Source: Leptodactylus fallax
Taxonomy: Eukaryota > Chordata > Amphibia > Anura > Leptodactylidae
Length of the DNA stretch: 64,000 nucleotides
Assembly (NCBI GenBank): GCA_947044405.1
Contig: CAMRHE010000506.1
Span: forward strand, 1,144,131 to 1,208,130
Direction: 5' to 3'
The notes below the pieces were generated by a model that did no database searches, was not told the origin of the DNA, and worked only from the letters and a program-made list of their open reading frames with translations. The position numbers and the translations under genes were made by a program. This document shows positions 1 through 11,336 of the stretch, piece by piece (positions within the stretch are counted from its first letter, which is position 1; each line of letters begins with the position of its first letter).

Positions 1-461
1 ATCTCAAGAGATTGCTAGAAGACACAGAGTGACTTAGTAGAATAAGCAGGAAATGATTGAAGACCTTACACATAATCCTCGCTGCCAAATACAAGAAATA
101 TTCTACCATAAAGCAACTGAGAAAATGCAAAGAGGAGACAGGAGGAGTAACACGTGGAAATATGAGGACATTCTGAGGAGTTTATCTGAATGCTTAGATA
201 GCTACTTGGTAAAGAACCAAAACTAACACTAACTCGACTAAAAACCGGCCAAAAGCAACGTAAGAAACCGGTGCACGCTCTACAGCGATCTCACAGTCTA
301 CATTCACTAAGGGGCTCAATGAGATTAGACTATAGGATCTGCTATTTAGTGTCCAATAACAGTGCTGGTTCTGTCTATTCATCTGAGCTGCAATACCAGA
401 CTTGGCCAACAGACAAGAGTGGTGCTGTTCCTGAGAAAAGAGGTTCCTAAGAAACCCCGTT
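1..461. other. unassigned non-coding sequence
   Basis: No exon, RNA gene or recognisable repeat family was seen. Short open frames here have no recognisable protein motif. Confidence 0.4.
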
Positions 462-699
462 TTTTTTCGTCGGACACAAAGTCCTGCATGTCCAACTTTG
501 TTTCCGCCGAAAATAACTGTCTTCACGGCGCAGAGGGTGTAAGCGCACAGCCACGCATTACTTTAAAAACCCATTCAAGTGAATGGGTTTTTAAGCAAAG
601 CGTCGCAAACCTTTCCCTATCCATGCCTATCCAGTTTTCCGACATTTAGGACGGATTCACGACGGACGGAGTGCCGCCGCAAGTGTGAACCCACCCTTA
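462..699. repeat. MITE half with a GTGTGAAC end
   Basis: The stretch ends in AAGTGTGAACCCACCCTTA, the mirror of the GTTCACACT ends found on other MITEs here (for example 1991). It shares an internal block (GACA..AAAGTCCTGCATGT) with the element at 1991-2588, so it appears to be a partial, related copy. The superfamily is uncertain; hAT-like is possible. Confidence 0.5.
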
Positions 700-1990
700 T
701 ATGTTGTTATAGGGTTAAACTCAACTTTTAATTCCTATGCAAATAAACTGTTCAGTGCCCCCGAGGCATCGCAACACCTTTTCATCTGTGGTCTCTACCC
801 AGTGTCATCCCATAACATACAGATTGGCCATTCCTGAGGTGTTGTGACCACTAGCAAAAAACGGGTGCTCTGGCTGACACGGCCACGCCCCTGGTGCACC
901 AAACAGCTCATTTGCATACAGGTTAAAAGTTGATTTTCTTGTCAACAAGAGAAAAAAAAAAGGTCTGTTCACTAACTGTCCCTATGCTTTAGAAGCCATC
1001 TTGATGTTGGTAGACTCCCTATAACAGGCACTATGCCGCTGTGTTATTTGGCGGCATTATTTCGTGCATTGTATGGTGGTTTTATTTAGACACCAAGTGC
1101 TCCACAGACCTAAACGTATGGCACAAATATGACCTATTAATATGTGTTATAGGAAAACCCCTGGTCGCTGAATATTTCCACATATGCTCTGACTCCTAAT
1201 TTTATTTCCACAAAGGAACACGATAATCTCAGGTCAGGACAGATAGTTTCACACATGGCTGCACAGACAAGGGTGAGATTATTGGGGCAAAAATAAAGTG
1301 TTTGCAACGTGATGCAACACATTCCCATGAATATGAAATTTACTCCTATTTTACAGGAATGTGCGGCTTGCACATAGAGCAGGCATGTCAGAAATGTGGT
1401 AATACGGTGTGAGGCCGAAACTTGTGGAGGTGAGCTCAGGAACGTTCACAATCATGATGTTTAAAGGACCGGCAGCTGAATGGACGTATACAATGCTAAA
1501 CCCAGGGCTTGTCAATGGATTTATACAGGAAAATGTGGGAAGAAGAGAATAAAACCAGTACCCTTTATCAGCAAGTGAACAAACCCATAATCACAAGCTC
1601 TCGGCTTTGCTGGTGTCTCCTCCATGAGTCAGTACGGTTTAGACTTTTACTATGTAAGCTGATGCTGCCATCTGCTGGTCTTTTATGTGAACTGACTGAT
1701 GCATCAGGGTATGCATCACAGGGTATGGGTCACAGATTTTGCAAACCCAACTGGTTAGCTATAATACAGTAGAATGGCAGAATAGTAAGTGGATGGAAGA
1801 TCGGCACGATGCTATACCAGCCTTGCCAAGACGACAGTAGGATAGAGAAGGAGAGTTTGAGATTTGCTGGCATTATCCGATTCTCACAGTTTTAGTCGTT
1901 GTCTTTGCACTGTGTCTGCCCTTTGCACTGTGGCGACACTACAGCTGATTCTGTACAATGAGACTGAACTGTGCCTTGTACTGTAAGACA
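700..1990. other. unassigned intron-like sequence
   Basis: AT-rich sequence with no exon signal, RNA gene or repeat that I recognise. If the FSIP1 assignment is right, this lies within or beyond the intron downstream of the exon at 10147-10316. Confidence 0.4.
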
Positions 1991-2588
1991 GGGTTCACAC
2001 TACCGTAGATGTCCGTTCTGATAGTGTCCTTTAAAAAAAAGAAAAAAAAAAAACAAAAAACGGACACCTATCATAACAGACATTAACGGACACTAACTGA
2101 TGTTAATGTGTCCGTTTTTTTTAACTGATCCAATTAATGGATTAGTTAAAAAAAACAGACACATTAGCATCAGTAGGTGTCCGTTTTTTAACACTGTCGG
2201 TTTTTTTTTTTTTTCTCCTTTCTGAGCATGCGCAAGAAAAAACGGACATAAAATAAGGGACAGTAACTGATGGCTCTCAGTTACTGTCCGTTATAAGTCC
2301 GTTACCCATAGACTTCAATGTTAAAAAAAATAACGGACACTTGCTGTCCGTCAAGAATCGTTTTTTTTTCAAACGGACAAAAAGTCCTGCATGTAGTATT
2401 TTTTTTCCGCGAAAAAAAAACGGACTTCTGACGGATTTGGTGTAAACGGACACAATATAAAAACCCATTGAAATGAATGGAAATTTTAACGGATTTCTGA
2501 CGGTTCAGCTAGTGTCCGATGCTAAAATCTTGTAACGGACAATAGCAACGGACACTACTGACGGTCACCAACGGTAGTGTGAACGCCC
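1991..2588. mobile_element. palindromic MITE with GTTCACACTACCGT termini
   Basis: The left end GGGTTCACACTACCGT and the right end ACGGTAGTGTGAACGCCC are inverted copies. The interior is a series of GTCCGTT blocks in both orientations. A central hairpin near 2132 has about 36-bp arms with three mismatches around a 5-base loop. No coding capacity and no convincing target duplication was found. The family resembles non-autonomous hAT-like elements, but the class is inferred. Confidence 0.65.
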
Positions 2589-3390
2589 CCTAATAGGGGC
2601 AAAGTGGGTAGCACTATTTTATTTGGGCACTATTGCCACTATTATTTAGTATCTGAAAATTGCTGAATTATTTCTCCCTATCTGGCTATTCCCACCCTCA
2701 AATATTCTTGCCAACCTCTATAACGGGGGTGCCAAGTACAAGCTCAGTTGAGCAACAGGGACAGCGTTGTTCCCGATACTCACATGCATAAAAACAAAAT
2801 TGGTTGGACAACGTTCCTCTAATGTATAAACACCCTCTGCTGAGTCGTGCGCCTGTAGTCGATTTCCAGAATAATTTATGCCATGCCCTCGCCATGCCCC
2901 AATTTTGGGAATGAGCCATGGGAAGAGCAAAAACACCAGTTGTGACAGAAATGGTTTAAAAAGTCATAAATCTGAGGTTTATGACTTTTTTACACCAGAA
3001 AACTGGCATAGGATAATAATATATCTCCCCCTTTGTTTTATAAGGTACCAATTCTCCTGCTCCCTGGGTGCAAATTAGCTCTCCTCCAGAAGGAAGAACA
3101 CTGTCTCTCTAGTGCCATCTATAGGTACTGTGGCTACTCTCTTACTTAGTCCAGATCTGACTCATAAACCAGCGTTAAACATGACTAGTGACAGCATTTA
3201 TCGACATATATCATTGTTTCAGAGTTTCCGTTCCTCCTCAGTACCTTGTAGGTTCACCAGCTGGATGCGTGCCTTCCAAAATGATGCTTCATCTCACCCA
3301 GCCAACTACTATGCTACTGGTGAGGAGAAAAAACTCCGAAATAGATGTCCACTGGTTTAGCTACAATCTCTACTCCTGTTACAAAGCTTT
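2589..3390. other. unassigned sequence with a small hairpin
   Basis: No exon is recognised. A 13-bp hairpin (2958-2970 with 2978-2991, around AAGTCATAAA/TTTATGACTT) occurs in a context also seen in part near 21340, so a decayed repeat is likely. Confidence 0.4.
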
Positions 3391-3722
3391 TTAAGGTCGG
3401 GGCCCCACATGGTGTAAATGCTGCGGTTTGGATGTGGTGGAAACGCTGTAGAAAAAAAAACGCGGCGTTTTACATTTCCTGTAAAGTGGATGGATTTTTG
3501 CGAGTCCAATCCACACATTGTGGAAAAATTCACGCAGCGGACACGCTGCAATTACTAAAACCGTTGCGGTTTTAGAAATCACAGCATGTCAATTATAGCT
3601 ATGGAAACGCCGGCGGTTTCCCTATAGGTATAATGGAAGAAGAAAGTCCGCAGAGGAGCTTTTCCAATATGTTGCCGCCGCGGTTTTTCCCGCAACGCTT
3701 TTCTTGAGGGGGGCCTTAGCCT
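3391..3722. mobile_element. MITE of the GGCTAAGGCCCCAC family
   Basis: Ends are TTAAGGTCGGGGCCCCACATGG on the left and GGGGCCTTAGCC on the right. The interior has paired blocks around TTGCGGTTT and CCTATAGGTATAATGG that recur in copies at 19754, 20550 and 30198. Non-coding, partly self-complementary. Confidence 0.65.
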
Positions 3723-4086
3723 AAAGGGGTTTTGTGGTTTAAAATGAAATATGCCCTATCCTAAGGCTAGCTCATCCATATTAGATCAATGATGGTCCAG
3801 CAGCTGATGCACAGAAAATGGAGCAGGATACAGACAGCTTTGTTTTCTGTGCAGTGGATGAATCGAGTCACTGCAGCTTGGCTCGCATTCAAGTGAATAG
3901 GCGCTGATCTGCAGTACCTGGTCTGACCACTACATAGAACAGCGCTGTCTGCTTCCTGCTCTATTCTCAGTTGCTGACAATAGCTAATTCATGGGGGTCC
4001 CAGGCGTTGCACTCTCACTGATCTGACATTGCTGACCTATCCTTAGGAGAGGTCATCAATATTTTTAGTCCAGAAAACCCCTTTAA
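3723..4086. repeat. AAAGGGGTT/AACCCCTTT-ended repeat
   Basis: Starts AAAGGGGTTTTGTGG and ends AAAACCCCTTTAA. Internal hallmarks (CAGCTGAT, GGGGGTCCCAGG, CCTATCCTTAGGA, GGTCATCAATAT) are shared with copies at 5580, 7053, 11337 and 41985. This is the commonest interspersed family in the window. It carries no open frame of interest. Confidence 0.75.
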
Positions 4087-4742
4087 TGGATCAGACATTT
4101 ACTTATAGGATAGCTACCTACAGGAGTCACTAGATAGACATCTTCCTTCTGGTGAACAGACACTCAGAACCAGTGACTCCTCCGGCACCAGATCACGTCC
4201 GTCAGAAGGCAAGGTTTGCATAAACTTCAACATCCTTTGCTGACATGGGTGCTGCCATAGTAACTCTGCCCCCATCCCAAGCCTTGTGTATGTTCCAAAA
4301 ATTCATGACTTTTTAAGTGAGTTTACAGTGTTGTCAATTGTTAGAGTCCATCATCTCCGATCTGCACCAAGGCAACGACTGAAAACGTTTTCCACAGTTT
4401 TTGGCAGGTGTTCAGGCCTACAGGGAACACATTCATGAAATGAACCCAACATTGCTGGGCAATCATGATGAAGTAAAAAGTGCAATGTCCTGAGTATACA
4501 ACACCGCGGGGGGAGCGAGGTGCGGCACTGAGACGGTGAACCCACTACATCTACCAGGGCCGAGGAACAGGCTCTACTATCACCACTACAAACAGCATAC
4601 TCTACTACTCCAACTATAATCCCATCCTTTCAAGAAGTGATAAAAAATCCTTAGTACAGAAACTACTGGAAACTTGGTAGTCTGCTACTTCAGAGAAACA
4701 ACTAGTATAGTAGGAAGTTACTCAGCACAGATATAAAATCCT
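4087..4742. other. unassigned sequence
   Basis: No exon, RNA gene or repeat family recognised. Confidence 0.4.
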
Positions 4743-5140
4743 TAAAGGGAGCCTGCCTCCCTCCCCAAGCATATTCAGCTGTCACCACTGTGTTATAATC
4801 TCACTACAGTGATAAATGATATACCTTTGCTATGTAATTCACTTTTCTAGATTGGAGAAAACCAATTTATGCAAATGATGCACTGGAGGCAGGAATTCGG
4901 CTCCCTGGGGCACTGCTCCGACTACTACCATCTCCCATCTGCAACACCCCCTGCAGTCTGAGTTGATAAACTTCACCACCCACCATGCTACATCAGCAAT
5001 AAGAGCAGTGCTCCCAGGGATAAAACCCCGCCCCCAGCGCACCCACTGCCTCATTTGCATAAAACTTCACAGTTGCTTTTCTCCAAATCTATAAAAGTGA
5101 CATACATAACAGAGGTATGTTGTTTATCACTGTACTGTGC
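4743..5140. repeat. partial foldback element with a TTAAAGGGA end
   Basis: Begins TTAAAGGGAGCCTGCC. Sequence around 4795-4900 (ACTTTTCTAGATTGGAGAAAACC.. then ATGCAAATGATG) is imperfectly complementary to 5010-5130, giving a large hairpin. The TIR start matches the foldback elements at 24053 and 47417, suggesting one TTAA-targeting group. The right terminus is missing or decayed, near the SINE. Confidence 0.5.
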
Positions 5141-5189
5141 TCTGTAGCCGTTGAATATGTTTGGGGACGTGGTAGGGCAGCATGTTGGC

Positions 5190-5327
5190 TGCAGGGCAGC
5201 ACACTGGCCCAGTAGTTAGCACTGTACTTGCAGCACTGTAGTCCTGGGTTCAAATCCGACCAAGGACAACATCTGCATAGCGTTTGCATGGATTTCCCCA
5301 TTCCCACTAACTCCCCTACCTCCCTAC
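5190..5327 (+). repeat. tRNA-like SINE fragment
   Basis: Contains a box A-like TGGCCCAGTAG (5205-5215) and a box B GGTTCAAATCC (5247-5257) at tRNA-like spacing. These are followed by a SINE body (ACCAAGGACAACATCTGCA.. GCATGGATTTCC). This layout is that of a tRNA-derived SINE transcribed by RNA polymerase III. The 3' part is cut short before the hAT MITE at 5336. Confidence 0.7.
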
Positions 5328-5335
5328 TCTTAGAG

Positions 5336-5493
5336 CAGGAGTAGGCAACCTTCGGCACTCCAGCTGTTCTAAAACTACAACTCCCAGCATGCATACTTGC
5401 TCTGCTGTTCTTTGAACTCCCATGGAAGTGAATGGAGCATGTTGGGAGTTGTAGTTTCACAGCAGCTGGAGTGCTGAAGGTTGCTGAGCCCCG
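5336..5493. mobile_element. palindromic hAT MITE with 8-bp TSD
   Basis: A 158-bp element begins CAGGAGTAGGCAACC and ends with the inverted form. It is flanked by TCTTAGAG (5328-5335) and TCTAAGAG (5494-5501), an 8-bp duplication with one mismatch, as expected for hAT. Its arms carry ACTACAACTCCCAGCATGC (5374-5392) and its near-inverted copy (5438-5455), both matching the ZNF143/Staf consensus. Confidence 0.85.
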
Positions 5494-5579
5494 TCTAAGA
5501 GTATACGTGAGAAGAGCGCATTACAAATGTTTGTCATAGTCATAGATTCACATGTGCAATGCAAAAGGAAATTTTGGCC

Positions 5580-5816
5580 TTAAAGGGGACTTCCTAACTG
5601 ATAAGCTATCCCCAGGCTGCATTCAAGTGAGTGTTGCAGCCCCTTTGGTAACTATCAAGCACAGCACCGAACATCTATGTAGCGGCTGTGTTTGGTGTTA
5701 CACTTAAGCCCATTCACTTGAATGGGACTGAGCTGCGATCAGGGCATGTGACTGATGAACATAACCAGCTGATCCATGGGGGTTCCAAGAGCCAGAACTA
5801 AGGATGGACCCCTTTA
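5580..5816. repeat. AAAGGGG/CCCCTTT-ended repeat copy
   Basis: Starts TTAAAGGGGACTTCC and ends ACCCCTTTAGT. It includes the CAGCTGATCCATGGGGGTTCC block shared with the copy at 3723. Shorter and diverged. Confidence 0.65.
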
Positions 5817-5817
5817 G

Positions 5818-6030
5818 TCTGAGGCCACACATTGCAGAAACATAGCTTATTTTGCTGTTTTCTTTTGAGCTAAAACCAAGAATGGCTACAAAAGGAATAG
5901 GAAATATATAAGAAGCTCTTATCCTTCTATCTTCTGCTCAATCCACTCCTGGCTTTGGCTCAAAAAAACTGCAGAAACATCTGCAACAAAAAAAAGCTGC
6001 ATTTTTGCAACGTAGGACTTTAGCTTTAAA
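5818..6030. mobile_element. MITE of the GAGGCCCCACATTGCGGAAAC family
   Basis: A diverged copy of the element at 17613-17840. It has the same inner block (CTCAATCCACTCCTGGCTTTGG) and the same inverted AAGCTGC.. tips. Confidence 0.65.
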
Positions 6031-6936
6031 TACAGTCTGTCTCCTGGAAACTTGACATCAAGCCAGTCACGATGCACTGTAGGTGACATTATGCTGAACA
6101 TCACCATACCTATCACAAGGCATTATGGGAAAGGAGCTGGGAGCTCATGCGCCCTCTGTTGGATGTAACAGATCCTCAATTTGCTTTTGACCCACCGAGT
6201 CTTGAGACAGCAAAAGGGATTTTAGCCGAGAGATGTCTCTGTCCATCACCATACCTATTCAGTACAATGGATGCACCATTTCCCATAAATGTTTTCAGAA
6301 ATATGCAAATCAGGTTAAAGTGCAATGGACATGCCAGAACCTCTGTATATAAAACATGAATACAGAGCCCTTGGATGTTCTAGCATCCCACATTGTACTG
6401 CCAGTGCATACATTGAATAGGTCCATAGACCCACTGCCAAGTCCACAGGGCTGGTATGAGTTTGTACAACCTTATTTATTATTTATTTCTCTTACTTGGA
6501 CATTTGGTTCCCGAAAAAAAATTCACATAGCCTGTTATAGGTTTTCACCATGGTATCCTGTGCATCACTTTTTAAAACGGCATGCTATACAGTAGAGTTC
6601 ACTGGAGGTATTACATTGAGTGCATAGATCGGGTGTATGTCCTTACAGTCACTAATACTAGACTGCCATAAGGAACCTTCTTAGATCCCAGGCTGCCAGA
6701 ATAAAAACCTTTAGCCTTGGCAAACGGAAGATGCTGGATCTGACAGGGATATGAAGGGTGCCTCTTCCTATGCAAGCAACATCTGAGTGTCATCCAAATG
6801 CATTCAGTGATGCACTCACCTTTGTGAGAACTTCCGATACGTTCTGTTCCGATGTCATGCAGCAGGATAGGATCGGTTCTATATTCATCGGGAGAGCATA
6901 GGCCTGCACATTCCACACAGTTATGTGCATTAGGCC
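6031..6936. other. unassigned intron-like sequence
   Basis: No recognised exon or repeat. A 101-codon open frame on the minus strand (6611-6916) has no motif I recognise and no splice context, and is treated as chance. Confidence 0.4.
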
Positions 6937-7052
6937 TTAAAGGGGTTCTCCGGGCAAATGATATTTGATACCCTATTCTTAGTATAGGTCATCAATATCA
7001 AATCACCTGCAGGAGAGCATCAGCCTGCAAACTCAGTTGTGTGCATTAGGCC
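6937..7052. repeat. partial AAAGGGG-repeat start, tandemly duplicated
   Basis: The junction TGTGCATTAGGCCTTA(A/G)AGGGGTTyTC..GGGCAAATGATAT occurs at about 6927 and again at about 7040, a roughly 114-bp tandem duplication spanning the flank and the start of the repeat. Confidence 0.6.
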
Positions 7053-7339
7053 TTAGAGGGGTTTTCTCGGGCAAATGATATTGATGACCTATTCTTAGGA
7101 TAGGCCATCAATATCAGATCACAAGGGTGTGACACCTGAGATCTCCTGACTGACTTTTCTCAGCAGCTGCTATATGGAGAACAGAGCGGGAAGCAGATAA
7201 CTCTGTTCTTCATGTAGTGTACATGCTGATTCACTTGTACATGAGCTGATCTGCAGTAACTCAGAGAAGCCACTACACAGTGAACAGAACTATTGATTCT
7301 GGCTCTGTTCTCTGTGTACCAACTCCTGAGAATATAGGT

Positions 7340-8487
7340 CAGGGTTAGGCAACCTTTTTTGTTCGGCATGCCGATTTTAATTAATAAATCAAAGATGAGG
7401 TACTCGGAGTGCCGATCAATAATTGTAAGTCTGACGACCCCTAAACTAAAGTCATATACCACAAACCATAACACAGAAGTGCTGCCACCAGATGTTTTAG
7501 GACACATGCGTTTACTGCTATTTCCTGGGACGCTCCTGTACTTTCTGATTAGAAGCAATGAAAGTACATGTGTATCCTGTAATTAGTGGTAATGTATGTG
7601 TCCAGGAGCACCGTATGGGGGCATCCTTATGGTGGAAACACACTATATATCTGGATGCAGCTATATTCTTAGGCCACTGGAACTTTTACTTTGATGTAAA
7701 TGGTATTATGTCCCATAGCGGCGCCTGCACACGGTATTATGTCCCATAGCGGTCCCTGCACACCGTATTATGTCCCATAGTGGCCCTTGCACACGGTATT
7801 ATGTGCCATAGTGGCCCCTGCACACGGTATTATGTCCCATAGTGTCCCCTGCACACGTTATTATGTCCCATAGTGGCCCCTGCACACGGTATTAGGTCCC
7901 ATAGCGGCTCCTGCACACGGTATTCTGTTCCATAGTGGCCCCTGCACACAGTATAATATTCTAACTTTTATAATATTCCAATTTGTGCCACTCACTAGCT
8001 ATTATTATACTCTGGAGTCTCTTCAGACCACAGAATATAATAAGTGGAGGGCGAAGAGAGGTGACAAACATAAAAAACAATGTTACTCACCATTCCACGC
8101 TCCGCAGCAACTGTGTTCTCTTCGGGCGCTTCTGCCTGTAGTCAGCTACCGCTCAATGGGTCTCAGGGGTGACATCGCGTCATTATGCGTAATGACGTCA
8201 AACGCAGACACCTGAGGCCCTGTCAGCTGACTTCAGGCAGAAGCGCCTGAAGAGCTCAGAGTGGCTGCGGAGCGTGGAATAGTGAGTAACATTGTTTTTT
8301 ATGTTTGATCACCTCCCCGGGGGCTCCGCTTATTATACTCGGGGGTCTGAAGAGACCCCACAGTATAATAATAGCAGTTTCGTTTCGGCCGTGTTTGGTC
8401 CGATCGAAACTGCTGGGTGAGGACTCCACTGCCATGCCAGGGAAATAAGCCAAGAGTGGCACGCGTGTCGGGGGTTGCCGACCCCTG
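7340..8487. mobile_element. non-autonomous hAT element with 8-bp TSD
   Basis: A 1148-bp element starts CAGGGTTAGGCAACC and ends GGGGGTTGCCGACCCCTG. It is flanked on both sides by ATATAGGT (7332-7339 and 8488-8495), a perfect 8-bp target duplication typical of hAT transposons. It has no transposase. The interior consists of a 31-bp minisatellite (7702-7949) and a large imperfect palindrome (about 7997-8370, centre near 8187) with TATTATACTC..GGTCTGAAGAGACC-type arms. It sits inside the older AAAGGGG-family repeat. Confidence 0.85.
7702..7949. repeat. 31-bp minisatellite, eight units
   Basis: Eight head-to-tail copies of a 31-bp unit of the form GGTATTATGTCCCATAGTGG + CCCCTGCACAC, each with a few substitutions. 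It lies inside the hAT element at 7340-8487. Confidence 0.9.
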
Positions 8488-8544
8488 ATATAGGTCATCA
8501 ATATCATTGGCCCGGAAAAACCCTTTAATTTGTGCTAAGGGGTT

Positions 8545-8842
8545 AAAATCAAAATAATGTTCTCTAATATACTTACAATAACTCCCAGGCCCCACTGCCC
8601 CTTCTCTGCCCTTCAGCATCCAAGTTATAGTTGCAGCGGTCCAAGAGGCAGAGATGTAGGCTGCTGTATGCAGGGCTTCATAGCTGTACCTGAGTGTAAA
8701 ATGGCTGCAAACAATTATCTTCCAATGACAAAGTATCAGCCCTACAGAACTGGTGGGTATACGGATTATATTATGGTGCACTGCCATTATTATGGTTTCT
8801 GCAGGTCCCTTCATACAGCAGCCTATGTCTCTGCTTCCATAC
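8545..8842. repeat. hairpin-forming repeat
   Basis: GAGGCAGAGATGTAGGCTGC at about 8650 is complementary to GCAGCCTATGTCTCTGCTTCC at about 8822, giving roughly 30-bp arms around a 130-base loop. No terminal motif identifies the class. Confidence 0.5.
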
Positions 8843-10146
8843 CTGTTTTCAGCTGTGACTGTAGGCTAGCTTTACTATTATAAGTTACCTTCAGGGTCTT
8901 CCAACTGCGGAGTCAATGCCAGAAATCTGTTAGTATTTACATTCTCCTCGTGGCTGCGCGCTGAAGACTGCTGTGACACAAGCTGGACAAAACAGAAGTA
9001 TAACATCAGGATAGTGTGAACATGTTTTTAGATCACATAGTATACATGTGCAGAGCTGATCTGAATGACACGGCATATAGAACGCTAAACTAAGACATCT
9101 GTGACCAAAAATTGTAAAAATAAACAAATGTGAGATACCCAACTCCTTCAGACTGTTGTTATAGTTTAGTCTATACATACAGGAGTGCATCACGGCTGGA
9201 ACCGCAACTGGTGCCTACTACCAAGGAGCCATAGTACGCTGCTAAATGAGTTTTCCAGCCCCTAATGTATGTAGGATAGGCCATCAATATCTGATTGGTG
9301 GGGGTTCAACAACCGAACCCCACACAGATCAGCTGATCAAGACACTGGAAGCTGCAGCAGTGGACAGGAAGAGGAAACAGCTCTGCTCCTATTCAAATAA
9401 TAGGAGACAAAACAAATAAAAATAAAAAAAATTATGATTTATTTTGGATGGAAAATTGGGCTTTGCAAACAAATACAACACGTCAGTTTTTTTGTTTTTT
9501 GCTGGATATTTCATAAATTGAATTACTTTCTTGGAATAAAAAAGCTGGAGAGACAGCAGCCTCACACTAGTTACAAAAGTCACTGCTATGGCAGGTCGTC
9601 TAGCACTGCTTGGCTATAAGACTGCTTGGCTATTTCAGGAGTTGTTCTGCACAGTTCAGTTCTTTCCAGAAAATCTCTTCCCTCCTTGGCCTTAACTTAC
9701 CTCTCCATCACCACCAATTACCATGATGGAGTGAGCTCAGCAGTATAACACGAGCCTGACCCTACTTCTAGGCCGAATCCCCTTGTCCTGTGGTGAGAGG
9801 TCTTCAGGCTTGTGTCATGCTGGTGAGATCATTAAATTAACAAGTGAGTCGGAGCGGTAAGGCAACAGCTTTGGGGGGCTCCCAGGCAGGAATGATGGCC
9901 CTCTGTAGATTAGGACATCTGTAATTGCCTAGCCATAACTAAGCAGGAGGTACCAGGTCACTGAATTCCCTCCAATTCCTAATTAGGGATCTTCCAGTTT
10001 CTTAGAGTCACTGTGTGTTCTCCTCTTATGGTGGGATAGCAGGAACAGGCATATAGTGGCAAGCTATTCTCCAGGCCCCTCCTGCCCTCTGCTTGGCCAG
10101 CACAACTGTACACTCTAGTTTTGTGGTACTGGGTACATGTCACTAC
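8843..10146. other. intronic sequence
   Basis: Downstream of the FSIP1 exon at 10147-10316 (the gene runs on the minus strand). 9237-9400 is a fragment of the AAAGGGG family (GGCCATCAATATCTGAT, CAGCTGATCAAG). Nothing else recognised; the next FSIP1 exon was searched for by eye and not found. Confidence 0.5.
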
Positions 10147-10316
10147 CTGGAGTTCTTCCCAGAGTTGTTTTCGCATCTCCAGACCCTGAGCTTTGACCTC
10201 TTTCTCCTTTACTATTTTTTTCTGTAAGATTTCATCCAAAGCATTCATCTTCTTAATGGCTTTTTCCAGTTTGGGGTCAATCTTGTCTTCTGTACTGTCA
10301 GACTGCTCAGTGGATC
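10147..10316 (-). CDS. FSIP1: FSIP1 coding exon (third coding exon seen)
   Basis: On the minus strand this 170-bp exon is bounded by an acceptor (TTTTGGCAG before GATCC) and a donor (CTCCAG before GTAGTG). With one base carried from the previous exon it encodes 57 residues, including DPKLEKAIKKMNALDEIL and the basic, coiled-coil-like run KEKEVKAQGLEMRKQLWEEL. These match the conserved central region of fibrous sheath interacting protein 1 as I know it (KLEKAIQKM.., ..QGLEMR.KLWEE). FSIP1 is a sperm flagellum/cilium-associated protein that binds the fibrous sheath anchoring protein AKAP4. The phases (1 in, 0 out) agree with the exon at 14080. Assignment is by motif memory, not by alignment. 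Confidence 0.85.
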
Positions 10317-11203
10317 CTGCCAAAACACATAGATATAAATTTATTGGTGCACTGCCCCCCAGATCTAGCGCCCTCTATTGTAGGTGGCACACAACAACAA
10401 CCTATCTGGAGTTACCCCGTGCATGATACCACTGCTGCTATGTAATGAACAAAAAGCATTCAGACTTTCTTATGAAACTGTTCATTAAAGGGGTATTCAA
10501 TCCACAAACTTTTCTCACTTATCAACTGGATAGATGCTAATTGTTAGATCGGTTAGTGTCAGGACCCCCCACCAATTGCTATAACAGGGTAGTCTGGTTC
10601 TCATCCACCAGAGTACCCTCTACAGAGTAGAAGTGAAGCACTCATACACTGCAGCTCCGCAGATTACTCCCCTCTCCACACTGAAATAACCACGTACCCT
10701 GGGCCAAGGAAATCACGTACATTTACATGTAAGTGTGTATATCTGCCATTCAGCTTGTTATTCACCTATTCTCTCTCCATGGCTCCTGCAGGCGTCCATG
10801 TTGGTGTGCTAGACCATTGAACGTCCTGTCAAGCATTGCAAACCAAGGCTCACCTTATCTGGCCGTAGCTTTCCTGCTCTCCACTACAGGAGCAACCAGC
10901 ACTTCATAATATCATCCTTGGCTATTAAGATATTATCTTTTCTTGTCCCTTGTTTGTGTTCATTGTAGCTCTGATACTGACTCCTGATTGACCCTGCACT
11001 TGAACTTGTTCCTGGATATTGCTCTTACTTCACCCTTTGGATTGTTCTACTGGTAACTGTTCTATAACTCGTAGCTGCACTCATGACAACACTATTGTTC
11101 TCTAGCCTGACGCATCTTGATCACTTTCCTAACTGAGACCCTTGGCTCCATTCCTGACTATTCCTTAGACTCCGTATCCCAGCCTAGTAGAACCCACACC
11201 TTC
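10317..11203. other. FSIP1 intron sequence
   Basis: 10486-10640 begins AAAGGGGTATTCAATCC and is a partial AAAGGGG-family repeat. The rest (to 11203) shows no exon or recognised repeat. Confidence 0.5.
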
Positions 11204-11336
11204 TTAAGGCTAAGGCCCCCCATAGCGAAACGCAGCAAATAAAAGACTGCATAAAAAACCGCGGCGGAAACGGCAGAATCTCATTCACTTTGCAGGTACT
11301 GTAAAACGCAATTTTGCAACATGGGGCTTAAGCCTA
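11204..11336. mobile_element. short MITE of the GGCTAAGGCCCCAC family
   Basis: Left TTAAGGCTAAGGCCCC and right GGGGCTTAAGCCTAA are inverted ends around a roughly 100-bp interior with GCAAA and GCGGAAACGG blocks. Confidence 0.65.

Larger units (their letters stand above)
7053..8526. repeat. AAAGGGG-family repeat split by a hAT insertion
   Basis: The left part is 7053-7339 and the right part 8488-8526 (ATATAGGTCATCAATATCATTGG..AACCCTTTAA). Removing the hAT element at 7340-8487 and one copy of its 8-bp duplication restores the usual internal and terminal order of this family, so this copy is older than the hAT insertion. Confidence 0.75.

Noticed and set aside
5089..5460. 123-codon minus-strand frame
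   Set aside because: Covers the SINE and the hAT MITE; explained by repeats.
7702..7949. CRISPR-like regular repeat
   Set aside because: The 31-bp units are directly adjacent without spacers and lie in a vertebrate transposon.
7160..8814. Minus-strand frames of 132 and 171 codons
   Set aside because: They cross MITE and hAT sequences, including a foldback, with no coding signature.
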